Below are positions 27,572 through 37,967 of a stretch of 38,930 bases of DNA, piece after piece. The stretch is taken from contig CALXNP010000012.1 in assembly GCA_944389785.1 (NCBI GenBank), positions 1 through 38,930 of the forward strand. Reading direction: 5' to 3'. The first letter of the stretch is position 1. The number at the start of each line of letters is the position of its first letter. Below the pieces are notes generated by a model. The model ran no database searches. It saw only the letters and a program-made list of their open reading frames with translations, and was not told the DNA's origin. The translations under genes and the position numbers were made by a program. This DNA is from an uncultured Anaerobiospirillum sp. GTDB lineage: Bacteria > Pseudomonadota > Gammaproteobacteria > Enterobacterales > Succinivibrionaceae.

Positions 27572-28126
27572 AAGTTATCACCAACTCTAAATATAATACA
27601 CAGAGTTATAAGTTTAGTATTTAAATTATTGTGTTTGCTTGTTGTGTTTTAATTAGTGCATCAGCTTAAGATACTTTTTAATATTAGTATTTATACAGTT
27701 ATTATTTGTAAACTAACAGTTAATACTTTGTCATTAGCTTTGTGCTAACTTTATTTTAATAGTTATTTTTATAAATTTATGTTGAGCTGATAGTAGAATA
27801 TTTTATAAAAAAGGGTAGTATTTTTTCAATAATTTAAAACTTATATTGACTTTTTTGCTCCATAAGTTTTAATCAATCTTAATAAATTTAGCATTAAAAA
27901 CTCACATACAGTATAAAAATTAGGTAAAATTGCAAAGAGTTTATTGTTAATTTATTTTTTTAATTTTAAAGTTAAAATAGCTATTAATTGCTTGATCTAC
28001 TCAATATTATTAATTGTAAAAAATCTTATAAGGTGTTAATATCTAAAATTCTCATAACATTGATGAATAAATATCATTTATACTTATACAGATTGCAATT
28101 ACACTATATCCAAAATCGGAGGCACT
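27572..28126. other. Gene-free AT-rich region between trmL and ftsK
   Basis: A 555-base divergent spacer, roughly 75-80% A+T by eye. No ORF, tRNA or long repeat is convincing. TTGACT occurs at about 27847 but has no good -10 at the right distance. I looked for a LexA box, since ftsK of E. coli is SOS-regulated, and found no CTGT-N8-ACAG match. A strong GGAGG ribosome site ends the region ahead of ftsK. Confidence 0.6.
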
Positions 28127-31100
28127 ATGTTATCAAATCCACATCAGAGTGTGGAAAAGCTTAACGGCACTAATCGTCTACGTCAAATATTATTTGCTTT
28201 TTCTTGTGTTATTGCCCTACTTTGTTATTATTTTTTTATTGATTTTAAAACAACAGAAAATCAGGCTTTAAGTGGTGAAATTATTACAGCTAATACTCCT
28301 GTGTATGCTACAAGTTCACAAGATGGTTTTTTAGCTTTTTTATTTAATTATTTTGGTGGCTTTATTTATTTAATGCCATTAGTTTTGATATATACTGCAT
28401 ACTTAGTTTTTTATAAAATTCATAGTGTTAAAACTTTAGATCTATTTAAAGTAGGTATTTTTATACTAGGTTTTAATTGTTTAGTTATAGGTTTAACTTC
28501 TTTATTCTCTTTTATAGGTCGAGATGCTTTTTCTGGTTATGGTGGCATATTAGGTGATTTTTTAACAATGCTTTTTGCAAGCTTAGTTAGCTCTGCATTA
28601 GCTCCACTTATATCTTTATTAGTATGTTTATGTGGTTTTTGTTTATTTTTACTTAAAACACCACTTGAGATTATAGATATTTTAGGTATCTTTGCAGCAA
28701 AACTTCTTAAACTTAAAAATAAAGAAGAGCCTGTAAAACGCAGTATTATAGGAACACAGATAGATCAAGAGCAAGAACAAGATACCCAAGAAAAACCTTA
28801 CAAAGCTCCTTTTAGCTTTAATATTAGTAAGGAAGCTATAGAAAAGAGTTCTTCTATAATTAAGAATTTAACTTCAAAAGTTAAAAAAGATCAAGATACT
28901 AAACCTCAAGTAGATCCTGCTTTTGATGCTTATAACGGCAGTGAAAACAATCAGGATTTAATGAATAAGGCTAATTTTGAAAATCATAGAAATTCGTTTT
29001 TAGACAGAACAGAACCAAGTTTTGGTAATGAGCCAGCAGATAGTGTAGCTTTTGGTCAAAATCAAAATTACAACCCTAAATTTCAAACAGAGCAAGGTTT
29101 TGCTCAAAACAATTTTGAAGAAAACTATGATGATGCATATACTCATAACCAAGCTTATAGTTTAGGAAAGATTAATAATACTGCTGATACAAAAGATTAT
29201 ATAGAAACAAATACCCAAAATAAGATAAATAGCTATGATGTCAGCTTACAAGCTCAAGACACTTTAAACTTTATGCATCAAGACAAAGTGAATAAAGTTC
29301 AAAGTGATGATGCTATTGTATATTTCCAAAATCAAAGAGTAGAAGAAAATAATAATCAAACTACTAGAAATTTTGATCCTGAGGCTACCATAGTGGTAAG
29401 AGGAGATGGCTCAAAACGCTCTTTATTCTCTTCAGATGATCGTAATTTTAATAATAATAGTAATGCTAATGTACTAAATAATAGCAGTAATAATAAGACT
29501 GATGAAACAACAACCATAGTACAGCGTGGTGATAAATCAAAGCGTCCTTTATTTGGTGAAAAAAGTGATGCTGCTCTTGAAGCTGATAAGAATAGTAATG
29601 TTGTAGCACGTGCTAATAACTCAGCTAATATTACAACTCATGGTAATGTGTTAATTAGTTCAGATGAAAATGGTATTGCAACTACTATTGTTACTAGAGG
29701 TAATGCTAAACCTAATAATGCAGCTGCAACAACAGAAGTAGATTCTAAAGAAGTAACAGCTCCTAATGTAGAGACAAATGCTAGTGAAGATAACATAGAT
29801 AGTGTTAATAATGAAGTTAAAGCTGCTACACAAACTTCAGATGCAGACTATGGCGTATCAGAAGATGTTGAATCTAAGCTAGAAGATGATATTACACAAG
29901 CAGAACAAGATAGCTCTGCTATGCAAAATGTGATTAGATTTACTCAAGAAAGTGAAATGCCTTTAACTACCTTTGAAGTAGCAAGTCTATCACCAGCCTT
30001 TATTCCTAGTCGTGAGGATAATCAGGTTTCAACTAATGTTTCTAACAAAACACGTGACAGTGGATTTTTAAAGCGTGATAACAATATGTTAGATAAAAAT
30101 ACAGTTTTAGTTTCAGAAAAAGATAGCTCATATACTTATCAAAGAGCCAGCCGTGGTGTACTATCGGATTCACCTGCTAAAACTGAAAATAAAGAAACTC
30201 ATAGTCAAGAATTTTTTGCTAGTGAAGACAATTTTAATAATACTTATCAAAACTATAATAGCAGTGAGCAGAACAAAGTTCATGATAAAGTTGAGCCTTT
30301 AACAAGTTTTGCTGCTGATAATAATACTTTGACCAATAGATCAGATGTGTATACTAATTTATCATCTTCAACTAATACAGGAGTAAGTGATGATTATATT
30401 CCTCAAGAAATAGAAACTATTAAGCAAGATGATATTGTTGATAATGATAATGTGGGATTAGATAGACCAGCACTTAACAATACAAATTATCCAAGCTACA
30501 TGGCTAATAGTTCAAATACTCATGTTAATACTATGACTAAGATGCCAACTGTGGCTTTTACTAAGTCTATGATTACAGCTCCTACTTTTGAGTATGATGA
30601 TACTAGACCATCAATATCGTTATTAACACCATCATCAGATAGTGTTGAGGTTGATACAAGTGCTCTTGAAGATGTAGCTCATCGTATTGATGCTTTTATG
30701 CAGAATTTTGGAGTGAGAGCAAAGGTTGCACGTTTTTTAAATGGTCCTGTAATTACTCGTTATGATATAGCTTTAGAGCCTGGTGTAAGATCAGCTACAA
30801 TAAGTTCTTTAGCTACTGATCTATGTCGTGATTTAATGGTTGCTACTGTACGTGTAATAGATGTTATTCCTGGTACTCAATTTGTAGGTTTAGAAGTACC
30901 AAATCCAAAACGTAAGATGATCAATTTGTATGATGTGGTGAAAGAAGATGATTTTACCAATACTAAAGCAAAATTACCTCTAACCTTAGGTGTATCGGTT
31001 ACAGGACAGCCTGTTATTGTTGATTTAGCTGTAGCACCTCATTTATTAATAGCAGGCACTACAGGTTCAGGTAAGTCTGCTGGCTTAAATGCCATGTTAG

Positions 31101-32068
31101 TTTCAATGTTACTTAAGTGTTCACCAAAAGAGTTACGCTTAATTTTAATTGATCCAAAGCAGCTTGAATTTAATTTATATGATGGTATTCCACACTTAAT
31201 TACACCTGTAATTACCGATGTTGCTGAAAAAACTTCATCTGCTTTACGTTGGTGTGTTGAGGAAATGGAGCGCCGTTATAAGTTAATTGCAGATATGGGT
31301 GCAAGAAAGTTAGATGAGTATAATGAGATAATTAAAAAAGCTCATGAAAATGGCAATAAAGTCTATGATCCAACTTGGAGTGCTGAGATGGGTGGTACTC
31401 CACCTGAGCTTAAGACACTACCTTATATTGTAGTGGTTATTGAAGAGTATGCAGATTTAATAGCTCAAGTTCAAGGTAAAAAGAAGAGTGAAAATTCACC
31501 AGAGGCTTTAATTGCAAGACTTACTCAAAAAGCAAGAGCTGCTGGTATTCATGTAATTTTAGCTACACAAACTCCACGTGTAGATGTGGTTACATCTGTA
31601 ATTAAAGCTAATATGCCATCACGTATTGCTTATACAGTACAATCATCAATTGACTCTAAGGTTATTTTAGATGAAGTTGGTGCTGAAAAGCTTTTAGGCT
31701 ACGGTGATATGCTATCTAAATTCTATGGCTATAACAATAGTTCAACCTTTAGAGCACATGGTGCTTTTGTATCAAATGAGGATGTACAGAGAATTGCAGA
31801 TAGATGGAAAGAAATTGGTGGTGTGCCTGAGTTTATTGAGGGTGTGACAGAGATTAAAGATGCTGAAGTAGAAGATGATAATGTTGGCTCAAATACTCAG
31901 CAGTTAGATAAGATCTTTGATGATGCTGCAGCCTTTGCACGTGAGTTTTATGCTGCTAAACAAAAATATCCAACAGTTTCAGACTATCAAGCAAGATTTG
32001 GCTTAGGTTGGTCACGTGCTAAAAAAATTGTTTATCAGCTTAAAAGAGAGGGTGTTATTGATGATTAA
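28127..32068 (+). CDS. ftsK: DNA translocase FtsK
   Basis: A septum-anchored DNA pump that clears the chromosome terminus and activates XerCD at dif. The 1313 residues approach E. coli length (1329). Four or five membrane segments lie in residues 21-176, then a long Asn/Asp/Ser/Gln-rich linker (about 200-810) with three related TIVxRG repeats at 421, 463 and 520. The alpha/beta motor has LNGPVITRYDI, Walker A GTTGSGKS (977-984), Walker B with Glu-Glu (E1106, E1107) where E. coli has Asp-Glu, and GDML. The gamma domain (about 1265-1313) is divergent: S1296, K1300 and Y1303 stand where E. coli has the KOPS-reading N, R and E, and the protein ends before the wing. The strong GGAGG site fixes the start. 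Its last eight bases overlap lolA. Confidence 0.96.
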   Translation: MLSNPHQSVEKLNGTNRLRQILFAFSCVIALLCYYFFIDFKTTENQALSGEIITANTPVYATSSQDGFLAFLFNYFGGFIYLMPLVLIYTAYLVFYKIHSVKTLDLFKVGIFILGFNCLVIGLTSLFSFIGRDAFSGYGGILGDFLTMLFASLVSSALAPLISLLVCLCGFCLFLLKTPLEIIDILGIFAAKLLKLKNKEEPVKRSIIGTQIDQEQEQDTQEKPYKAPFSFNISKEAIEKSSSIIKNLTSKVKKDQDTKPQVDPAFDAYNGSENNQDLMNKANFENHRNSFLDRTEPSFGNEPADSVAFGQNQNYNPKFQTEQGFAQNNFEENYDDAYTHNQAYSLGKINNTADTKDYIETNTQNKINSYDVSLQAQDTLNFMHQDKVNKVQSDDAIVYFQNQRVEENNNQTTRNFDPEATIVVRGDGSKRSLFSSDDRNFNNNSNANVLNNSSNNKTDETTTIVQRGDKSKRPLFGEKSDAALEADKNSNVVARANNSANITTHGNVLISSDENGIATTIVTRGNAKPNNAAATTEVDSKEVTAPNVETNASEDNIDSVNNEVKAATQTSDADYGVSEDVESKLEDDITQAEQDSSAMQNVIRFTQESEMPLTTFEVASLSPAFIPSREDNQVSTNVSNKTRDSGFLKRDNNMLDKNTVLVSEKDSSYTYQRASRGVLSDSPAKTENKETHSQEFFASEDNFNNTYQNYNSSEQNKVHDKVEPLTSFAADNNTLTNRSDVYTNLSSSTNTGVSDDYIPQEIETIKQDDIVDNDNVGLDRPALNNTNYPSYMANSSNTHVNTMTKMPTVAFTKSMITAPTFEYDDTRPSISLLTPSSDSVEVDTSALEDVAHRIDAFMQNFGVRAKVARFLNGPVITRYDIALEPGVRSATISSLATDLCRDLMVATVRVIDVIPGTQFVGLEVPNPKRKMINLYDVVKEDDFTNTKAKLPLTLGVSVTGQPVIVDLAVAPHLLIAGTTGSGKSAGLNAMLVSMLLKCSPKELRLILIDPKQLEFNLYDGIPHLITPVITDVAEKTSSALRWCVEEMERRYKLIADMGARKLDEYNEIIKKAHENGNKVYDPTWSAEMGGTPPELKTLPYIVVVIEEYADLIAQVQGKKKSENSPEALIARLTQKARAAGIHVILATQTPRVDVVTSVIKANMPSRIAYTVQSSIDSKVILDEVGAEKLLGYGDMLSKFYGYNNSSTFRAHGAFVSNEDVQRIADRWKEIGGVPEFIEGVTEIKDAEVEDDNVGSNTQQLDKIFDDAAAFAREFYAAKQKYPTVSDYQARFGLGWSRAKKIVYQLKREGVIDD

Positions 32069-32660
32069 AACTTTACGCCTATTAATAGTTTTGATGTTAT
32101 GCAGCTATAGCATGAGCTATGGCAGTGACGCACGTGTACAATTGCAAAGTAAATTAAATAGCTTCAATATGCTTACAGCAAGTTTTGAACAAGAAGCTAA
32201 GGATGCTAATAATCAAGTTATCTCAAATTCTTTAGGTAGTTTGTATATTAAAAAACCAATGCAGTTTTTAATGCATACAAATTCTCCAGATGAAACCTAT
32301 CTTTATACAAAAGAAGATGGTATCTATTATTATGATACTTTTGTGTCTCAATTATCAATTTATCCATTAGCTAATTTAGATAATGAGCCTTTTGTTTTAT
32401 TATATAAGCAAGATGAGGCTATTTGGGATAAGTATGAGATTAGCCAACAGCAAAATAGTTTTATCTTAAAGCCAAAGACCAATAAAAATTTAAAGCAAGT
32501 AAGTTTAAGCTTTAATGGTAATAATATATCTATGATTAAGTTATATATGGCAGATGGTATTGTTAATACTTATAAATTTAGCAATGTAGGTTTTAAAGTA
32601 GATCCTAATAATTTTAAAGTTGTACTGCAAGAAGATACAGAGATCAATGATGAGCGATGA
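32061..32660 (+). CDS. lolA: Outer-membrane lipoprotein carrier protein LolA
   Basis: A periplasmic chaperone that takes lipoproteins from LolCDE and hands them to LolB. I start it at ATG 32061, where a typical Sec signal peptide begins (MIKTLRLLIVLMLCSYS), giving 199 residues against 203 in E. coli. The upstream in-frame start at 32016 would put 15 extra residues before the signal. The mature part has the LolA opening LNSFNMLTASFEQEAKD, then GSLYIKKPMQFLM and the DGIYYYDTFVSQLSIYPL strand pair. It overlaps ftsK by eight bases and rarA by 11-14 bases, keeping the ftsK-lolA-rarA order of E. coli. Confidence 0.93.
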   Translation: MIKTLRLLIVLMLCSYSMSYGSDARVQLQSKLNSFNMLTASFEQEAKDANNQVISNSLGSLYIKKPMQFLMHTNSPDETYLYTKEDGIYYYDTFVSQLSIYPLANLDNEPFVLLYKQDEAIWDKYEISQQQNSFILKPKTNKNLKQVSLSFNGNNISMIKLYMADGIVNTYKFSNVGFKVDPNNFKVVLQEDTEINDER

Positions 32661-34029
32661 TTTATTTGCAATTTTTGATAAAGAGTTAGAGTTACAGAAA
32701 CAACAAGTACAAGAACAAAATTTTAATCAATATGCTCCTTTAGCTTCGCGTATGCGACCTACTTGTCTTGAAGATTATATAGGTCAAAGTCATCTTATAG
32801 CAAAAGGTAAACCTTTATATGAAGCCTTACAGCAAGGTCAATGTTTTTCTATGATCTTGTGGGGACCTCCTGGTGTAGGTAAGACTACTTTATCTTTAAT
32901 TGTAGCAAAGAGTGTAAAAGCTAAACTTATACAATTAAGTGCAGTTAGCTCAGGAGTTAAAGATATTAAGGCTGCTATTGAACAAGCTAATGCTAATTTA
33001 AGGCAAGGTTTTAGGACTATCTTATTTGTAGATGAGGTTCATCGTTTTAATAAAGCACAACAAGATGCTTTTTTACCCTATATTGAAGATGGAACTATTA
33101 TTTTTATTGGGGCAACAACTGAAAATCCAAGTTTTGAGCTTAACAATGCTTTATTATCACGCGTAGTTGTTTATGTTTTACAAAAACTTAGTTATGATGA
33201 GTTAAGTAAACTTATAAATTCAGCTTTAAATAAGGATAAAATTTTAGCTACATATCAAATAAGTATAGATGAAAAAGCTAAAGATGCCTTAATCATGTTA
33301 AGTGATGGAGATGCTAGAAATTTACTTAATAATTTAGATTTAATTATAGATTCTAATTTAAAAGCTGATGGTAAATTGCATATCGATCTTGATATGGTAA
33401 AAAATCTAGCTTTACAGCATGTGCCAAAATATGACAAAGGTGCTGATATTTATTATGATTTAATTTCAGCTTTTCATAAATCAGTCCGTGGTTCAGCTCC
33501 ACAGGCTGCTTTGTATTGGTATTGTCGTATTTTACAAGCAGGTGGTGATCCTTTATATGTAGCAAGGCGTTTACTAGCTATTGCTACAGAAGATATTGGT
33601 CTTGCAGATCCTAGTGCTATGACTATAGCTATTAATGCTTATGATATTTATAAAAGGGTAGGAGCTGCAGAGGGAGAGCGAGCTATTGCTTTGGCTGCTG
33701 TGTATTTATCCTTAATGCCAAAATCTAATAAGCTTTATACTGCGTTTAATTTAGCTAAAGAAGATGCTAAAAATTTGCCTTCATATGATGTGCCATTATA
33801 TTTACGCAATGCACCAACTAAGCTTATGCAAACTTTAGGCTATCATGAGGGATATCGTTATGCTCATGATTATCCTAATGCCTATGCAGCTGGCGAATGT
33901 TTTATGCCACAAGAGCTTAAAGATAAAGTTTATTATGAACCATCAAATCGTGGTCTTGAGCAAAAGCTTAAAGACAAAATTGATTTTTTAAAAGCTCAAG
34001 ATGATAAAGCTACAAATAAACGTTATTAA
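32647..34029 (+). CDS. rarA: Replication-associated recombination protein RarA (MgsA)
   Basis: A AAA+ ATPase of the clamp-loader clade that acts at stalled replication forks. The 460 residues compare with 447 in E. coli. Motifs: RPTCLEDYIGQSHL, Walker A GPPGVGKTT, Walker B FVDEVHRFNKAQQDAFLPY, and sensor 1 GATTENPSFELNNALLSR. The tetramerisation domain has KSVRGSAPQAALYW and ARRLLAIATEDIGLADP. Two ATGs are adjacent (32647 and 32650); the longer in-frame start at 32620 lies deep in lolA and is unlikely. It overlaps lolA and is followed by serS after 154 bases. Confidence 0.96.
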   Translation: MMSDDLFAIFDKELELQKQQVQEQNFNQYAPLASRMRPTCLEDYIGQSHLIAKGKPLYEALQQGQCFSMILWGPPGVGKTTLSLIVAKSVKAKLIQLSAVSSGVKDIKAAIEQANANLRQGFRTILFVDEVHRFNKAQQDAFLPYIEDGTIIFIGATTENPSFELNNALLSRVVVYVLQKLSYDELSKLINSALNKDKILATYQISIDEKAKDALIMLSDGDARNLLNNLDLIIDSNLKADGKLHIDLDMVKNLALQHVPKYDKGADIYYDLISAFHKSVRGSAPQAALYWYCRILQAGGDPLYVARRLLAIATEDIGLADPSAMTIAINAYDIYKRVGAAEGERAIALAAVYLSLMPKSNKLYTAFNLAKEDAKNLPSYDVPLYLRNAPTKLMQTLGYHEGYRYAHDYPNAYAAGECFMPQELKDKVYYEPSNRGLEQKLKDKIDFLKAQDDKATNKRY

Positions 34030-34104
34030 TCATATAATTTATTGTGCATACAAGTTATAAAAGTATTAACTTTGGCTAAGCTAAAAAATTAATACCTAAA
34101 TTTA

Positions 34105-34130
34105 TGTAGAACGTGATAAAATCTACACGT
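34105..34130 (+). promoter_or_regulatory. Two mutually exclusive small hairpins ahead of serS
   Basis: TGTAGA (34105-34110) pairs with TCTACA (34122-34127), while ACGTG (34111-34115) pairs with CACGT (34126-34130). The right arms share bases, so both cannot form at once. The position is 54-79 bases before the serS start. It may be an operator or leader switch; a TAAAAT at 34117-34122 could equally be a -10 element. Confidence 0.3.
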
Positions 34131-34177
34131 CAAAACTTAGATATTAAGTTTTTTATGTTAATTTTTTTTACGGCTAA

Positions 34178-35494
<1,317 letters not shown>

Positions 35495-35495
35495 C

Positions 35496-36002
35496 ATGAC
35501 CTTTACAGCTGCTGATTGGGTCATAGTAGCAATCATAGCATTATCATCACTGCTATCGGTGCTGCGTGGCTTTATAAAAGAAGCTATTTCATTAATTGCT
35601 TGGGTAGCTGCTTTTGCTATCACAGGCAATTTTTATCGTGATTTAGCTACAAGATTTACCTTTTTTGATGATGAAATTACACGTGTAGTTCTATCTATTT
35701 TAGCCTTATTTGTTGGTACCTTGATTGTAATTGGTACTATAGGTAATTTACTAAGAATGTTAATTAGTAAAGCAGGCTTATCAGGTACAGATAGACTTTT
35801 GGGCATTGGTTTTGGTTTTATTAGGGGTGTACTAGTAGTTAGTGCTCTTCTTGCTTTGCTTAAAATTCTTTTTAAAATTCATATACTCTCCTTTTTAGAA
35901 GATGAAGTTTTTTGGCAAAACTCTGTTTTAATTCCCGAATTAATGCGTATTGTTAATTGGTTTTTTATTTATTTAGGCACAGATGTAGGGGCTGGTAATT
36001 AA
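35496..36002 (+). CDS. cvpA: CvpA family membrane protein
   Basis: An inner-membrane protein required for colicin V production in E. coli and involved in envelope stress tolerance; its molecular activity is not known. I start it at ATG 35496, one base after the serS stop, giving 168 residues (E. coli 162). The in-frame start at 35460 would lie inside serS. It opens [20 protein letters not shown] with the family's [17 protein letters not shown], then shows about four membrane segments and the [15 protein letters not shown] motif. purF starts one base after its stop, the standard cvpA-purF pairing. Confidence 0.94.
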   Translation: MTFTAADWVIVAIIALSSLLSVLRGFIKEAISLIAWVAAFAITGNFYRDLATRFTFFDDEITRVVLSILALFVGTLIVIGTIGNLLRMLISKAGLSGTDRLLGIGFGFIRGVLVVSALLALLKILFKIHILSFLEDEVFWQNSVLIPELMRIVNWFFIYLGTDVGAGN

Positions 36003-36003
36003 T

Positions 36004-37518
36004 ATGTGTGGTGTTGTTGGTATTTATAGCACAAGCTCTGTAAATGTTACTTTATATGATGCTTTAACTTTATTGCAACATAGAGGTCAAGATGCTGCAG
36101 GTATTGTGACTGTAGATAGTATGGGTTTATTTAGACAAAGAAAGGCAAATGGTTTGGTTAGAGATGTCTTTCAAAATAAACACATGATGCGTTTGCAAGG
36201 CAATATAGGTATTGGTCATGTAAGATATCCTACAGCAGGCTCATCCTCAGCTGCAGAAGCTCAGCCTTTTTATGTAAACTCTCCTTATGGTATTGCTTTG
36301 GCTCATAATGGTAATTTAACCAATGCAAGAGAGTTAAAAGAAAAGTGCGATAAGGCTCACCGCCATGTAAATACAAGTTCTGATTCAGAAATGTTATTAA
36401 ACATTTTGGCTTGGAAGCTAAGCGACAAAGATAGTGACAGTTTAAGTGCCAATGATATTTTTGATGCTATACGTGGCGTAAATGATGAAATTAAAGGGGC
36501 TTATGCGGTTGTAGCTTTAATTTTAGGTGTAGGTTTAATTGCATTTCGTGATCCTTTTGGTATTAGACCTATGGTTTTAGGTAAACGCATAGATGAGAAT
36601 GGTAAAACAGAGTATATGGTGGCTTCTGAAAGTGTAGCTTTAGATGGTGCCAATTTTACTTTGGAGCGAGATATTGAGCCAGGTGAGGCTATATTTATTG
36701 ATATGCAAGGTAATTTACACTCTGCTATCTGTTCTGCTAGTGCAACATTAAAACCATGTATTTTTGAGTATGTATATTTTGCAAGACCTGATTCTGTAAT
36801 GAATGGTGTTTCAGTTTATGCTGCAAGAGTACGTATGGGCACTAAGCTTGCTGAAAAGATTAAAAGAGAATATAGCCATTTAGATATAGATGTTGTTATA
36901 CCAATTCCAGAGACATCAAGTGATATAGCTGTTGAGATTGCTAAGATTTTAAAAGTTCCATATCGTCAAGGCTTTGTTAAAAATCGTTATATTGGCAGAA
37001 CTTTTATTATGCCTGGTCAAAAACAACGCAAAAAATCTGTACGTAATAAATTAAATCCAATTCCAGCAGAGTTTGCAAATAAACGTGTATTATTAGTGGA
37101 TGACTCTATTGTAAGAGGTACTACATCAGAGCAAATTGTTGATATGGCAAGAGATGCTGGTGCTAAGGCTATTTATTTTGCTTCTGCTGCTCCTGAGATT
37201 AAGTACCCTAATGTTTATGGTATTGATATGCCAACTAAAAAAGAGCTTATAGCTTTTGGAAAGAGCAATGAGCAAATTTGTAAGGCTATACATGCTGATG
37301 CTTTAATTTATCAATCCTTATCAGATCTTCAAGATGCTGTTCGTGAAGAAAATCCAAAACTTGTGTCTTTTGAAACTTCTGTTTTCAATGGTGAGTATAT
37401 TACTGGTGATGTAACAGAAGAGTATTTTGATTATTTAGATAAGCAAAGATCAGATGATGCAAAGGCTGATAAAGCTTGGAAAGATGCTAACGAAGGTCTT
37501 GAGATCTATAATATTTAA
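36004..37518 (+). CDS. purF: Amidophosphoribosyltransferase
   Basis: First committed enzyme of purine synthesis: it turns PRPP and glutamine into phosphoribosylamine. The 504 residues match E. coli (505). It begins MCGVVGIY, with Cys2 as the glutaminase nucleophile exposed after Met removal. The Ntn domain shows [21 protein letters not shown] and the AHNGNL strand. The phosphoribosyltransferase domain contains [14 protein letters not shown] (362-375), the PRPP loop. There is no propeptide and no iron-sulfur ligand set of the Bacillus type that I can see. It is last in serS-cvpA-purF, followed by a large hairpin. No PurR-like operator is recognised upstream. Confidence 0.97.
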   Translation: MCGVVGIYSTSSVNVTLYDALTLLQHRGQDAAGIVTVDSMGLFRQRKANGLVRDVFQNKHMMRLQGNIGIGHVRYPTAGSSSAAEAQPFYVNSPYGIALAHNGNLTNARELKEKCDKAHRHVNTSSDSEMLLNILAWKLSDKDSDSLSANDIFDAIRGVNDEIKGAYAVVALILGVGLIAFRDPFGIRPMVLGKRIDENGKTEYMVASESVALDGANFTLERDIEPGEAIFIDMQGNLHSAICSASATLKPCIFEYVYFARPDSVMNGVSVYAARVRMGTKLAEKIKREYSHLDIDVVIPIPETSSDIAVEIAKILKVPYRQGFVKNRYIGRTFIMPGQKQRKKSVRNKLNPIPAEFANKRVLLVDDSIVRGTTSEQIVDMARDAGAKAIYFASAAPEIKYPNVYGIDMPTKKELIAFGKSNEQICKAIHADALIYQSLSDLQDAVREENPKLVSFETSVFNGEYITGDVTEEYFDYLDKQRSDDAKADKAWKDANEGLEIYNI

Positions 37519-37542
37519 ATTTAATTAATAATTTTAAAAGAG

Positions 37543-37612
37543 GATGGCTAAATTTGATATGATTCAAGTGGTTTATCCATACACTTTAGGAGCATATCAA
37601 AGCCATCTTTTT
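37543..37612 (+). terminator. Large terminator-like hairpin after purF
   Basis: GATGGCT (37543-37549) pairs with AGCCATC (37601-37607), and TTGATATG (37554-37561) with CATATCAA (37593-37600). The stem has 15 pairs with a four-base bulge (AAAT) on the left arm, and ends in TTTTT. The 31-base loop has its own small hairpin, AAGTG/CACTT. It starts 25 bases after the purF stop. It is larger than a usual terminator, so it may also protect the 3' end or mature into a small RNA. Confidence 0.6.
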
Positions 37613-37857
37613 AGGATATAAAAAACTGAAAAATTAATATATATGATGTATAAAAATTAAGTTTATAAATTGACATATAAAGTGTTGATACTCGTAGATT
37701 AGTGCTTAACTTACTGTAATTATTACTATTACTAACTTGGTTTAAACACTTATAATAAAGTGATCTTACCTTAACATAATTTAATCTATAATAAAATATA
37801 TTAATAAATCAATAAGATAACTTAATTATTTGGTCATTCGTGAAAAATAATGTCAAT

Positions 37858-37887
37858 TTGTTATTATTCTTATTATTTATGTATAAA
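37858..37887 (+). promoter_or_regulatory. Candidate sigma-70 promoter of the AraC-family gene
   Basis: TTGTTA (37858-37863) and TATAAA (37882-37887) lie 18 bases apart, 80 bases ahead of the start codon. The hexamers match those seen before pgm, and the tract is AT-rich, so chance matches are possible. Confidence 0.4.
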
Positions 37888-37967
37888 ATCGTAGAACGTG
37901 TTTGCTTTGAAAAAATATATATCTATATATCCTTAGAGTCTATAATAAACAAGATTGATAATTAAAA

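Larger units (their letters stand above)
37519..37967. other. Gene-free region between purF and the AraC-family gene
   Basis: About 450 AT-rich bases. It begins with the purF hairpin (37543-37612) and ends with a promoter-like pair at 37858-37887 and an 80-base leader for the regulator gene. The middle 230 bases show no ORF, RNA gene or repeat that I can support. Confidence 0.6.

Noticed and set aside
27572..28126. Possible LexA box or RNA gene ahead of ftsK
   Set aside because: ACAGTATA-like pieces occur, but no full CTGT-N8-ACAG site, and no cloverleaf or other stable fold can be drawn by eye.
37761..37775. GTGATCTTA near 37761 resembling the 20-bp dispersed repeat
   Set aside because: Only nine bases agree and neither flank matches, which is expected by chance in AT-rich DNA.
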